In this document: in pieces, positions 49,110-60,710 of the stretch | How the letters are laid out: every line of letters starts with the position of its first letter | Position numbering within the stretch: position 1 is the first letter of the stretch | Source of the DNA: Diadophis punctatus similis | Taxonomy: Eukaryota; Chordata; Lepidosauria; Squamata; Dipsadidae | NCBI GenBank assembly: GCA_023053685.1 | Contig: JALIGW010000001.1 | Coordinates: 66,097,740 to 66,161,739 of the forward strand | Direction: 5' to 3' | Length of the DNA: 64,000 bases | Program-made: the position numbers and the translations under genes | Notes under the pieces: model-generated | Told to the model about the DNA's origin: nothing | Databases searched by the model: none | The model's input: the letters and a program-made list of their open reading frames with translations, nothing else

Positions 49110-49543
49110 CAGTGGTTCTCAACCTGTGGGTCGCGACCCCTAAGCACATATTTCCGATGGTCTTAGGAACCGAGACATCGTTCCTCTATCTGTCTCCAGG
49201 CAGGTCCATCCACATGCAAATAAACTACTGCAAAAAAAAATCTGTACCATGGAAACTTCTGAGCATGCGCAGAAGCTGATTTTCTGGCACTGCGCATGCG
49301 TCGCCATCTTGTTTTCGGCTTTTGTTGTTGTTGTTGCAATTTTTTTAAAAAAAAATTCCGGCAAAGCGCACGCGTGCCCACGAGGCACGGCCACACAGAG
49401 CAGGAGGAAGCAAACCGGCAGCGAGGTAAGTTAGAACCCACCCCTGAATTTCCAAATAATTTTATTATTTTATGGTTGGGGGTCACCACAACCTGAAGAA
49501 CTATATTAAAGGGTCGCGGCATTAGAAAGATTGAGAACCACTG
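49110..49543 (+). mobile_element. SPIN hAT element with a second hAT fragment inside
   Basis: Starts CAGTGGTTCTCAACCTGTGG, GTCGCGACCCC and TTTCCGATGGTCTTAGGAAC; ends TTATGGTTGGGGGTCACCAC and AAAGGGTCGCGGCATTAG, then TTGAGAACCACTG. These are SPIN termini and body as I recall them. Duplication CTTTAGAT/GTTTAGAT (49102-49109, 49544-49551). The middle, about 49186-49445, is the right half of the CAG-GGTGGGTTCC family (ending AGAACCCACCCCTG), whose left end is not found. Confidence 0.85.
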
Positions 49544-50926
49544 GTTTAGATCATGTTTGCATATCATCAGGCACTATATCCTGCTGGTTTCACTTTCAAA
49601 TACAACAGGGTATAAGTCGGACTGCTTGGTCTCCTTGCAGATTCTTGCATCTGTTCCCTTGGTGATAGACAGGGAAAAGAAGCTGAGGGAAAATTGACAA
49701 GAATTCTGCCTCCCACCCCTTTTCTTTTATGGCAATCATCCAGCTGCAAAGAGCGCCATGCTGTTGATTGGAAAGGGGGTTTTCCCCCAAGTGGCTCTGT
49801 TTTATGCATGGCTGAGGATGGCATTTTTGTTCTTTCAGAACCACCTCTTCTTTTCTAAGGCAACTTTTACTATTCTGACCCTGGTGTCCGTCTGTAAGCC
49901 TACTTTAGAATTTAGACTCCTCCCTCCCAATTCCAGCCACTTCAACGTGTCACTATGGTTACAGCTGCTGAGTAGAATGTCTGACTTCATAAGTACCAAC
50001 AGCATGCTGCTTTTCACCATCACAGGTAAAAATGGGTTTTTAAATGCAACGAAGGAAGGGTGGCTTGGTGGTTTTGCAGCTATTCTTTGACAATAATCGC
50101 TTAGGGCTTTGGCTCATTCCTTGCCTTTTTCTTGCTTTCCAAGTTCTACAGTGGTAAAGATGACGGCATTAGTTGGCTTCAAAAGAATTTGCAGGGATTC
50201 AGGAATGGAAAAAGTGCTGTGTGTAAATTCTTCCCCCCCCCAAAAAAAAATAAGGGGGGGGATCTCTGCAGCCTAGAGCCTGAGACCATGCTAAGTAGGG
50301 CATCAGGAGAAACTTTTCATCCAGAACAAATGACATAATCAGCTGCTTAAAGGTCAAATGAAACTTTTCTCAGAAGCAGAAATATACAAGGATGACACCA
50401 ATCGAACAAGCCATATTTGGGGCATACCACATATCTCCAGGACCCCACCTGTCAAAGATTAGAAGCCAAGCTTAGGAGAAGCCGCTTTGCTAATGATCTC
50501 AGTCAGTTGCAGGACACGATCATTTAGTAGGAAAGAAGTGTTTGATATGTCATTTACAGCTCAAAATATTACTCCAACTTCTTAGAAACCAATTGGGTAC
50601 CCTGTAAAACATGCCAGAGTAACTCTCGGCTAATTGGGGATAAATAAGCTTATTACGACTAAGGGGTCACATTAATATTTATGGGGGGAGGGACACAAAG
50701 GGGTGCAGGTGAGAGCACTGAGAACTTTTATTATAGTTTTCATCTGTTCTCCAGCTCAAAATAGCACAAAAAATGTGCCATCCCTTGTCAATCTCCCAGA
50801 TAAACCACAGAAAATGTGACAAGCTGAACTAATTCTACTTCTACTGTAAGGCTACATTGACAGAATCTTGCAAGTCTGAAGGCACAAACTTCCCACTTCC
50901 ACTTTTAACTTCTTATTTTATTTCAG

Positions 50927-51373
50927 TTAGTTAGTTAGTTTGTCAAACATGTACAAGAAAACAAGTATAAGTATAAACATGGATATGAACACAGGAAATG
51001 AGTATGAATAAAAGGGGACAGTAGGACAGGGACGGTAGGCACGCTGGTGCGCTTATGCACGCCCTCTTACAGACCTCTTAGGAATGGGGTGAGGTCCATG
51101 GTAGACAGTTTAAGGTTAAAGTTTTGGGGGTTTGAGGATGTAACAACAGAGTCAGGTAGTGCATTCCAGGTATTGACCACTCTGTTGCTGAAGTCGTATT
51201 TTCTACAATTGAGTTTGGAGCAGTTTACCTTGAGTTTGTATCTATTGTTTGCCCGTGTATTATTGCTGTTGAAGCTGAAGTAGTCATTGACAGGTAGGAC
51301 GTTGTAGCAAACAATTTTGTGTACTACGCTTAGGTCAGACTGTAGGCGGCGTAGTTCTAGGTTGTCCAAGCCC
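50927..51373 (-). mobile_element. LINE 3' end (CR1/L3 group, unnamed)
   Basis: Minus-strand frame 51375-51067 reads NLELRRLQSDLSVVHKIVCY, NRYKLKVNCSKLNCRKYDFS and NRVVNTWNALPDSVV, a reverse-transcriptase C-terminal tail. The 3' part ends TGTACATGTTTGACAAACTA with an (AACT)n tail at 50927-50942. Confidence 0.7.
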
Positions 51374-51394
51374 AAAATTTCAATTTTAAAATTT

Positions 51395-51480
51395 CATTTT
51401 TTTTTATTAATTAATTAATTAATTAATTTTATTTATTTATTTTTGTCAAGTACATGTTGGTAAGATAGGTATTTCCTAAG
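51395..51480 (-). mobile_element. Second, very short LINE 3' end of the same type with (ATTA)(TTTA) tail
   Basis: (ATTA)n then (TTTA)n run into TTTTGTCAAGTACATG, which mirrors TTTGTCAAACATGTACAAG at 50939. Confidence 0.45.
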
Positions 51481-53134
51481 TTTCTTTTCTGGCCATTAAG
51501 TGACTGTGGGCTCCTGCCTCTCTTGACTGATTGTTTCCTGGGCAGCATTTCCCCAAGGAAGATCATTCATACATTCTATTATAGAACCTTGCAGACATAG
51601 AATTATTCTTTTTGGTCCATTCTTCTTAGAGCAATACTATGCCAACTATGGGCATTTATAAATGACATGGAAGAAATCTTCCCAGATCAATTCATTGATT
51701 TACAATCAGATTTGCTCACAGGACTGTCCCACAGGAAGAACCAGGGAAGTGATATTCACAAGTGCCATCTTTCTTCGTAACTGGTATTTTTCCTTAGTAA
51801 AGGATTTAAGCCGGCAATTCTTTCTTTTCATTTCCTTCAGCCAAGTACTGGTATTTTGTTTGTGGCAAGTGAGGTGTGGTTTTTCATAGGATACTTTCAC
51901 AACTAGGGAAGATATATATGACGCAGCCCCATGACACAAATTAAATAAAACTGTATTCAGTAGATACTTACTCATTTGCAATGTACTGGCTATATTAGTA
52001 ATATTTTTGTTAAATCCAGTCTAGAAACAATAATTTATGCATTTATTCACATTTATTCTACCTTCTGGAAATAGGAAAAGCCTATCTACTCAAAATTCCA
52101 GTTGAGCAAAAAAGAGGTCAGTCAAATTCTTTCTGCCAAGAAATGACTCAAATAAGCCTCTTGAAATTCTGGCTATCTGTAGTTTGAAAATAAATACAAG
52201 GAAAAGGAAAAGTGAAGTTTGCCACCTACTGCCCAACAGCATAACAGTAAAAACACTGTATTAGCTTTGTATTTTCAAAACTCTAGAGATGATTTATCCT
52301 TTGATTAAATATTATATATTTTCAATTACTAGACACAATATACTTTCCATTTCTTTTCTTTTCTCCTTGCAAATACATTAAGATAATATTATTTCAATTC
52401 ACAGGGCCAAAAGAAACACTATTAACTAAAAAAGAGTATCATATGAACACTGCATAATACATGTGATAGGATTACAATAAAGTTTATTATAGCATACAGC
52501 CTAGCAAGGAATCCCTTTGAAAAGAGGCCAACAATGTCGTGTGTTCAAAAAAAAAAAAGTCTGCCATCAAATTGGAAACAACAGAATAATAAAACAATAG
52601 TTCAGTTTCACATAAAGTTTAATATGACTGTTTTCAATTAAAGGCATCGAAGAGGTTATGCTAAGCAGAGAGCTCTATAGGCAAGCATACAACAATCTTG
52701 TGTCTAGAAGCTTATATGTCTCAGTGGATAAAAGGGTGTTAATGGTGTTTCAGAGTTCTTTCTTGCAAATGTCTACAATTCAAGATAAAAGACAGGGTTC
52801 ACTGAGGCTTTCTTTAAAAATAGCAATTTTTATTTCTGAACGTTTGAAAAGGGGCTCAGTTTTCACAAAGTATTATTGAAAAGCTGGGAAGAATCCCTTA
52901 TTCTATTCTGGCCATGTAGATTAAACGTAATCTGAACTTCAATACTCTGAATTTATTTGAATGAGAACTCTTCAAGCAGTGCTGACTGAATCCCCTTTTT
53001 GCATTCTTTCCACATTTTGAATCTCAAATTCCTTGTGTCCCGCTTATGAATACACATGCTAACTTCTGATCAATTTAAGTAGTGTTCACAAGACCAGTAA
53101 GCGATCAAGTAAAATTATCAGATATACTCAGCTA

Positions 53135-53762
53135 AAATGGGTACACATCTTTCTTCATTATGCTGGAAATGTAAAATACAACCCGGCACATATTATCATA
53201 TGTGGTGGGAGTGCCACAAAGCACGAGAATTCTGGACAACAATCAAACAATGGCTGGAAGAAATATTAAAAATAAAATTGGACCTCAAACCAGAACTCTT
53301 TTTATTAGGGATAACATTAGATAAATATGACAAAAACATAATATACTTAATGCTACATATATTGACTGCCGCAAGGTTAACTTTTGCTCAAAATTGGAAA
53401 AAACAAAACATACCCACAGAAGAAGAAATTTTACGCAAAATATTAACGCGCTGAAATGGATAGGTTAACGTTAGAAATGAAGGGAAAAGATGAAACAAAA
53501 TACATTGAAACCTGGAAAAAATTATATCATTGGTGGGGAGAAAGGAGAACCAAGATTAAAAATTAAAATGGTGGAGATGAAAAGAAAAACTATAACTCAT
53601 TCTTTGCAATGTAAGATAAATAACGATGTATAAATTAGCGGAATGTAAATATGTATACTGGATTACGATTCGTCATGTACTTGTTCTTTACGTTTATTGT
53701 ATGTTTTGTCTCTTTGTTCTTTTATCTGTTTTATAAATAAAAAACTTTTTAATTAAAAAAAA
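53135..53762 (+). mobile_element. Young 5'-truncated L1 with poly(A) and 15-bp target duplication
   Basis: Exact duplication AGATATACTCAGCTA (53120-53134, 53763-53777). An unbroken ORF2 C-terminus (LCWKCKIQPGTYYHMWWECH, FWTTIKQWLEEILKIKL, FAQNWKKQNIPTEEEIL) ends in TGA at 53454. A 3'UTR and TTTATAAATAAAAAAC with an A-rich end follow. Confidence 0.92.
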
Positions 53763-54149
53763 AGATATACTCAGCTACAGTACAGAGTGAGTCAGCTAAC
53801 TCACATAAAAGGGGTTTCAACTCAGCCTTGCATAGGTTGGCAATTTAGGTTTCCACAATCAATTCGAACCGATTCTCATCCGTCCATCCTGCTAGGCCAC
53901 AGTATCGGGCCCAGAGATTCTACAAATGGAGGATGGTACATGTGGGAGGAAAAGAAGAAACAGTTTTCACTTAATTTTGTTCTTTCTCAACTGTCCTTTA
54001 GGAGACTGAGGGACTTTGCAATAGATGGCACAGGATGGGGGAATAGCTTAGGAGAATATAAAATAAAGACATTGCCACAAATCACGTCCTGTTTCATAAA
54101 CATGAGCTCTCCCATTTGCAGAAACACTACTTCAATTACATTCTCTAAA

Positions 54150-54215
54150 CGAGTTTTTCTCAGCCTTGGGAATTGTAAGATGTGTGGAGTTCAACTCCCA
54201 GAATTCCTCATTCAG
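54150..54215 (+). mobile_element. Short dispersed repeat (GTGGAGTTCAACTCCCAGAA family)
   Basis: TTTTTCTCAGCCTTGG and GATGTGTGGAGTTCAACTCC are the reverse complement of the 28735 repeat. Confidence 0.5.
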
Positions 54216-54329
54216 TTACCAAGCTATAAGATGTCATTAGGAAACCGTTCAGATATGAAAGGACTGAAAGGGCAGAACTGTGTAGAACTGTAACTCACAT
54301 CAATCCCATACTGCAAAGCAGCTGGGGAT

Positions 54330-55015
54330 AATATTTATTTCTTTATTTATTATTTATTTATTTATTATTTATTTATTTATTTATTAAGAGTTCTTATAGG
54401 CCGCCCAATCCCTTGGGACTCAGGGCGGCTTACATCAGTTTAGGAGAACATTAATAATAAGCAATAATTTAAAACAACAATAAAAATATACAAAAAATTA
54501 AAAAATGTTCACAATCAGCCATACCAAGGGGGGAATTCAGATGGATTTATTCGTTCCCCCCTGCCTGCAGGAAGAGCCATGGGTGGGGATGGTTCGGGTC
54601 TCTGGGGGAAGTTGGTTCCAGAGCGCGGGGCCCCCCACAGAGAAGGCCCTCCCCCTAGGGCCCGCCAGCCGGCATTGTTTGGCTGACGGGACCTGGAGGA
54701 GGCCCACTCTGTGGGCCCTAATCGGTCGGAGGGAAGTGTGAGGCAGAATGCGGTCCCGAAGGTAACCTGGTCCTAGGCCATGTAGGGCTTTAAAGATGGT
54801 GATCAACACCTTGAATTGTACCCGGAGACCGATGGGCAACCAATGCAGCTGGCGGAGTATAGGTGTAACGTGGGTGTACCTTTGTACACCCACCACGGCA
54901 CGCGCAGCCGCATTTTGCACCAACTGAAGTCTCCGAATACTCTTCAAGGGTAGCCCCATGTAGAGCGCATTGCAGTTGCATTGCAATTTCCAATAGAAAT
55001 TGGAATCCAACATCT
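54330..55015 (-). mobile_element. L2/CR1-group LINE 3' end, longest copy in the window
   Basis: Minus frame reads GLPLKSIRRLQLVQNAAARA, THVTPILRQLHWLPIGLRVQ, FKVLITIFKALHGLGPGYL and then the shared RAFSVGGPALWNQLPPETRT block. Compared with the 7620 copy it lacks about 32 bp (LLAFRKAVKTW), joining CCATG directly to GGTGGGG. (TTTA)n tail at 54330-54386. Confidence 0.85.
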
Positions 55016-55977
55016 GAAGGCCACATGTTGCCTATTCATAATCTAACTGAAGTCTCACAAAAGATATAAAATATTTAACTATAAATGCAATCCCATTTAC
55101 ATATTTTCAACTTTTAAATTTTTATATACAATAATAGGGACTGCAATAACTAAACAAGCTACACAGAAGAAAAACTATGATTTATATATAAAGCGCTACT
55201 TTGTATATACGAACTTTTACCATTTTTCTAAAGCAGTCAATTTTCTCCAATTATGCTGTGCTTTGATAAAGGCATGTACAAAGAGATATTTTAACATAGG
55301 AAGATGAAACTGAACAAGCACATACATTAACTAATTGTCCTAGAGACAGTATTAATTCTTACTTTAAAACTTGATAAGATTACTTTTGACAATGACCAAT
55401 CAATCATGTCCTTTTCATTGCTGTGCTCCCCCCCAAATACTGTTATTCTTGCTTTTAAAAATCCACTGCAGGTCCCTTCCCTTAAATTTTGCCCTCAAGG
55501 CAAATTCTGGTCCCAATTATGATCGTAAGTAGATGACTGTCTATAGCCTTTTGAATTACCCACTGTATTCCCACTGATAATTAGATCTCATACACCCTTT
55601 CCTGAGTCTGATAAACCCTACTTAAGATGACATCAAGGCAAAATTTCCTTGATGACGAAAGAGACCAAGGAAGTATTCCTTTTCTGTGGCAGCCTTTGCC
55701 CCATAGACATTTCTCCTCTTGAGGTTCAACAGGCCCTCATCCTTTTAACCTTCTGGAAAACACTGAAGAACTGGCTTTCTGAAGTGTGGGAATGGGATGA
55801 AACCAGGGTTGGAGGATAAGTGTTGTGGGTTACATTGGATAAGTTTGGTTGTGGTGCTAGAGTTTTCTGTTTCTGCTTTATTGTTTTTTGTTCTTATTTT
55901 TGGTAGGATATTATTTTATCCTATGGTTGTAAATATAATAGTATGTTTGGTCTAGTGATTAAGCTAGAGCTAGTGGT

Positions 55978-56425
55978 TTAGCCAGGTTGGACTAGTAGTT
56001 AAGGCAATAGGCTAGAAATCCAGAGACGGTGAGTTTAAGTGCCACCTAAACCATGAAAATCAGCCAGGTAACCTTGGGCCGGTTACTTTCTTTCATTCCA
56101 ACTCACCTCACAGGTTGCTGTTGTGGGAAAAATAGAAGGAGGAAGTTGTGTTGGATATGTTCAATAATATATATAGCAATAGCACTTTTCTTATATACCG
56201 CTTCATAGTGCTTTACAGCACTCTCTAAGCGGTTTACAGAGTTCAGCATATTGCCCCCAACAATCTGGGTCCTCATTTTACCGACCTCGGAAGGATGGAA
56301 GGCTGAGTCAACCGTGAGCCTAGTGAGATTTGAACAGCTGAACTGTTGAACTAGCAGTCAGCCTGCAATGGCTGCATTTAACCACTGCACCACTTCAGCT
56401 CATCAATAATAAAGGCAGGATAGGA
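55978..56425 (+). mobile_element. Sauria-type tRNA-derived SINE, split by another SINE
   Basis: Head GACTAGTAGTTAAGGCAATA, GGCTAGAAATCCAGAGACGG, TAACCTTGGGCCGGTTACTT and CAACTCACCTCACAGGTTGC; the tail AATAATAAAGGCAGGATAGG resumes at 56406 after the nested SINE. Confidence 0.75.
56170..56402 (-). mobile_element. tRNA-derived SINE nested in the Sauria-type SINE
   Basis: Same family as 441-675 (minus). TCAATAATA occurs on both sides (56161-56169, 56403-56411) as target duplication. Confidence 0.8.
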
Positions 56426-56866
56426 AGGAAGGGAGGGAGGGAGGGAAGGAAGGAAGGAAGGGCTTTGTAGGACAGGAGGAAGAGCCACAGACTGCATGGG
56501 AAGCATTTCGGAAGATTCTATTAATATAACCTTTCAATAATGATAGAACTAGTACTCATAGTTGTGGTTCTTGTCTGGACTATCTCAAAGGGCTAACATA
56601 AATCTTGCAAGACTCAAAGTATTTCTCCCCTCCTCTTCTTTTACTCTCTGGAAAACTAGTCTTTTCTGAAATGTTTCCCACCCCCTTCTATGGACAGAAT
56701 TGTCCGGTCTGTGACTCTTCCTTCTGTCTCACAAAGTAATTCTCACATATCATTACAATGAGCTACCCAGAGTTCTGGTTTTAAGATAAGCGGACATATT
56801 TTAAACAAATAAGTAAACTCCAGAGATGGAAATTGTCTTGTACACCATTTGATCTAAGCCCTAGGC

Positions 56867-57301
56867 CAGTGATGGCGAACCTATGGCACGGGTGCCACAG
56901 GTGGCACGCGGAGCCATATCTGCCGGCACACGAGCCATTGCTTAGCTCAGCTCCAGCGCGCATGTGTGCGCCGGCCAGCTGATTTTTTGCTCGCACGGAG
57001 GCTCTGGGAGGGCGTTTTCGGTTTCCGGGGGGCCTCCGGGGGGACTGGGAAGGGTGTTTTTGCCCTCCCCAGGCTCCAGGGAAGCCTCTGGAACCTGGGG
57101 AGGATGAAAAATGGCCCTACCAGGCCCACCAGAAGTTGGGAAATGGGCCATTTCCGGCCTCCAGAGGGCCTCCGGGGGAGTGGGGGAGGCCGTTTTCGCC
57201 TTCCCCAGGCATTGAATTATGGGTGTGGGCACTCGTGAATGCGCGATAGCACGCGCACATGCACTTTCGGCACCCGAGGGAAAAAAGGTTCGCCATCACT
57301 G
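56867..57301 (+). mobile_element. hAT element of the CAGTGATGGCGAACC family, 435 bp (copy B)
   Basis: Perfect 15-bp ends and exact duplication CCCTAGGC (56859-56866, 57302-57309). By eye about 25 substitutions and no indel against copy A at 30582, mostly C/T and G/A changes. Confidence 0.92.
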
Positions 57302-58405
57302 CCCTAGGCAATATAGAATAGTCAAGGGATATCATCCTAACAAGTGATTTCCCAAGAAATAGGTTTCATTGAAACAGTTCTTAATAGTTCTTAAGAGGCC
57401 AGCACTCTGTTCCCAGAAAAGTACCGATTCTTGATAACAATAGCTTTGCTTGGGACCCACAAAACTGCCAGCTTGTATGTTATTCAGACTCCTTGACTAG
57501 TAATGGTCTTGATATGGAAGTCATTCCTTAATGTGATATGAAACTTTTGTCCTTCTTAGGCTTTTAGGGAAAACTACTGCTTCCGAGCAAGTATGTGGGG
57601 GAGTTGGTTGAGAATGATTATTATAAGAATTTTATTGTGGATGCCTAGTACTGCCATGCCTCACATCATTTCAATGAAAAACAGTGGTAACACATTTGGC
57701 ATATTACATCATCTGGAGAAAAGATAAAATGATAAAGGAACACGTTAAGGATTCTTTTAAATTGCAACGTGGTGTGATGTAGACTCCAGAAGTAAAAATT
57801 TAAAAACAATATAAGTGTTGGTGAGTGCTAAAGAAGTCAGTAACTCTGTTCACCTCCAAGTACAAACCTGCATTTAAAAAGTGGGTCTCTAGTATGGTCA
57901 GTTGTCGGTCCTTGTTTTCTGTTCCAGTCCTTCCTGAAGGAGTTGTAAATGACAATAATTTTCTTAAAGGTCCTAACCTTTCCTTGTTCTGGTAATATCT
58001 ATGGCAAAATCACTGGCAGAAGACATTTTAACTTTCTGCTGAAGCAATGTTAGTTGCTTTAAGATGACTGGCGAAAGATATCTTAGTTACAGTATAAAAG
58101 GCACTAATTTTCATCTACAGACTACAGCAATCATGATATAGCTCAGATTGCTTTTGGGGTGGAGGTATACATGCGCATCATCTATATCTATATATCTAGG
58201 TCTAGGTCTAGGTCTATATCAACTATCTGTGAATGGGGGCATTCATTTACATATTTATATACAAGCATGCTGAAGAATATTAGTGACCATTGATCTAGAC
58301 AATATTTTCTTTTTGAGATTCTACAGCAGCATTTATATCAATGAACTTATAAGAATCCACTTTATTTTTATTATAGCAAACACTTCATTCAAGGTCCTAG
58401 GTTAT

Positions 58406-58648
58406 GAGCCGAGGTGGCGCAGTGGTTAAAAGCAGCACTGCAACCTACTTCAGCTGACTGCTAGTTCAGCAGTTCAGCTGTTCAAATCTCACCGGCTCAA
58501 GGTTGACTCAGCCTTCCATCCTTCTGAGGTCGGTAAAATGAGGACCCAGATTGTTGGGGGCAATATGCTGAACTCTGTAAACCGCTTAGAGAGGGCTGGA
58601 AAGCACTATGAAGCGGTATATAAGTCTAAGTGCTATTGCTATTGCTAC
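58406..58648 (+). mobile_element. tRNA-derived squamate SINE, full-length copy
   Basis: GAGCCGAGGTGGCGCAGTGG head (A-box), GTTCAAATCTCACCGGC (B-box), GGACCCAGATTGTTGGGGGC, AAGCGGTATATAAGTCTAAG and a (TGCTAT)n tail. It is the best copy here for the family consensus. Confidence 0.85.
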
Positions 58649-58729
58649 TCCTGATTTTCCAGCTCTCAAGGCAACTACATTTGAATCCAACTGTTGGTGC
58701 TATTATACAAAACTGTCCTGCGCTTTCTC

Positions 58730-58787
58730 TTTTTTTAAAAAAAAAATCTTTATTCGGTTTTTTCTTTAAAAATACAGAAAAAGAAAG
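58730..58787 (-). mobile_element. 58-bp L1-tail insertion with a 21-bp target duplication
   Basis: A 21-bp sequence containing CTGTCCTGCGCTTTCTC occurs exactly at 58709-58729 and 58788-58808. The 58 bp between them reads on minus as a retroposon 3' end with AATAAA then a T/A-rich tail. Confidence 0.75.
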
Positions 58788-59187
58788 AAAACTGTCCTGC
58801 GCTTTCTCAGTGCCACGGTTCTCCATTGGGCTGTCACTGATATAACCCCATGGTCCACAAAATGCCACTAAACCAAATTCCTTGATACCATTCAACAAGT
58901 TTTCAAAGGCACGTCTCCTACCAACATTACTTTTCATTGATTTAATATACAACAAGAATCATATCTACTGATTTTTTTTAAAAAAAATGATGTCATGACC
59001 TTTAATTATAGAAAAATGTTGGCCTTATGAAAATGCTCAAAAGTGGAGAGAAAGTTCTCTATGTAACAGCCTATGAAGGAAGTTGAAGACCCTCATAAAT
59101 TTGCCTTATAAAAGCTACACGGCCCATGTACCTCATATAGCAAATTTAAAACATGCTCACATGCATTACAGTAATGAAAAGGCTTAC

Positions 59188-59473
59188 TGTGGCTGTGCCT
59201 GCTGAGATGATCCAGGAGGTTTCTGCTTGAGTGTGAATGTCATCTGAGCCATGGGATTCGATTTCTGCTGGACCTGCACCTTCTTTGAAAACATCTGCTG
59301 GACTGACCGCTGAGGGATAGGCCAAGGTGGAGTAGCCGGACTTGATCCCCCAGGTGAAACAGTTTCTTGCTTGGTGGCATCCTCACAAACACTTCCTTTT
59401 GTGCCTGGCTTACAGACACACAACTGGGGTCGTAGACACATCCCTCCATTCTGGCACGGTGGTGAACAGTTAG
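59188..59473 (-). CDS. LTBP1: LTBP1 internal exon: first EGF-like domain and linker
   Basis: LTBP1 is a secreted matrix glycoprotein that binds the latent TGF-beta complex and anchors it to fibrillin microfibrils. The 286-nt exon encodes an EGF-like module with six cysteines (spacing C-x3-C-x5-C-x5-C-x-C-x8-C, containing PPCQNGGMCLRPQLCVCKPG), then a Ser/Pro/Gln/Lys-rich linker with VAQMT-like text (here MAQMTFTLK). The cysteine pattern and the QNGGMCLRPQLCVCKPGTKG core match vertebrate LTBP1 closely, as I recall it. The acceptor is a strong pyrimidine tract ending CTCCTTAG. The first codon is split after one base (G|CT) and the donor GTAAGC lies at 59182-59187. The last codon is split CA|A and joins in frame to the exon at 31611-31786, restoring Gln. 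This exon belongs to the long isoform only. The module lacks the residues typical of calcium-binding EGF domains, as expected for EGF1 of LTBP1. LTBP2-4 are possible alternatives but fit the linker less well. Confidence 0.96.
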
Positions 59474-59596
59474 CTAAGGAGGGAGAAAGGGACAAGTGAA
59501 TAGAAAGATAAAATATGTTTGTGTTACACAATCTTCAAGCAAAATCAGCTCTTTGGGATTAATTTCTATACAGTGCAAATAGATCCCATATATTTT

Positions 59597-59745
<149 letters not shown>

Positions 59746-59978
59746 GTGAGATTTATATACCGCCTCACAGTGCAAGCACTCTCTAAGTGGTTTACACCAG
59801 TAAGCAATGTATATTTTTATCTTGCCCCCAACAATCTGGGTCCTCATTTTACCTACCTCGGAAGGATGGAAGGCTGAGTCAACCTTGAGCCGGTGAGATT
59901 TGAACTGCTGACCTGCGGATCACAGTCAGCTAAAGTGGCCTGCAGTACTGCCTCTAACTGCTGCACCACCTCGGCTCT
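59746..59978 (-). mobile_element. tRNA-derived squamate SINE
   Basis: GAGATTTATATACCGCCTCA, CCAACAATCTGGGTCCTCAT, GGAAGGATGGAAGGCTGAGT and GCACCACCTCGGCTC in reverse order of the 58406 copy. Confidence 0.8.
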
Positions 59979-60507
59979 TTCATTGAAAGAGTCATTGAAG
60001 TCATTGCTGAGTAGCAGACACAAATATTACGGTTACGGTTGTACAAAATAGGCAGAATTTACAACTTCCTGAGATCCTCCGTCTCATGCTGTTTACTGGA
60101 GTTATCTGAAGAGTTAAATCTGGTAGAAGCTTCTTATTATGACTATCAAATTAAGTGTTTCTTCAGGGTGAAAATAAAAACCAGATTTCCCCAACCTGCT
60201 CTACCTGGTTACAGCCATGTTGCCTGGGAATTAATGAAATTGAGCTTTATAGCTGAAGGGCACTAACTGGAGAAAAGCTGGTGTAGGTTGTTTGTTACCA
60301 GCAAATCTACAAATCTGTCTATATTAGCTACTTGGTTTATATACCATGACAGAAATACTCAATCCTTATGGCACATTTTTTTATAAAAACCCTCCTCACT
60401 TTTGTCAAATCAATCAAAGCAGTAGGTGTATGGCTTTTTCTAGTATGGGGGGAGAGGGAAACATATGGAATGTGTAGAACATGCTGCAAGCAAAATGGCT
60501 GATAATA

Positions 60508-60710
60508 CAGTAGAACCTCTGGTCACAACCATAATTCGTTCCATAACTTTGGTCGCAAACTGATTTGGTGGTGACCCAAACCTAATTTTGGAAATTTGGC
60601 GCTTACAAAAAAAATGGCGTGGAAGGGGTAATCAGCTGCCCTCCAAAAATTGTGAATTTTTTGGTCGGAACCTGATTTGGTTGTGGTAAGAAGCGTTCGT
60701 GACCAGTACA
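60508..60710. mobile_element. Tigger-like DNA transposon fragment, one end lost
   Basis: Starts CAGTAGAACCTCTGGTCACA after TA, with inner GTTCCATAACTTTGGTCGCA and later GGTCGGAACCTGATTTGG and GCGTTCGTGACCAG. The matching GGTTCTACTG end is missing. Confidence 0.55.

Noticed and set aside
53137..53454. 105-codon intact frame as a host gene
   Set aside because: L1 ORF2 C-terminus inside an insertion with poly(A) and target duplication.
58406..58500. Possible tRNA gene (A- and B-box present)
   Set aside because: The boxes belong to the head of a dispersed SINE with several copies here; no acceptor stem closure is seen.
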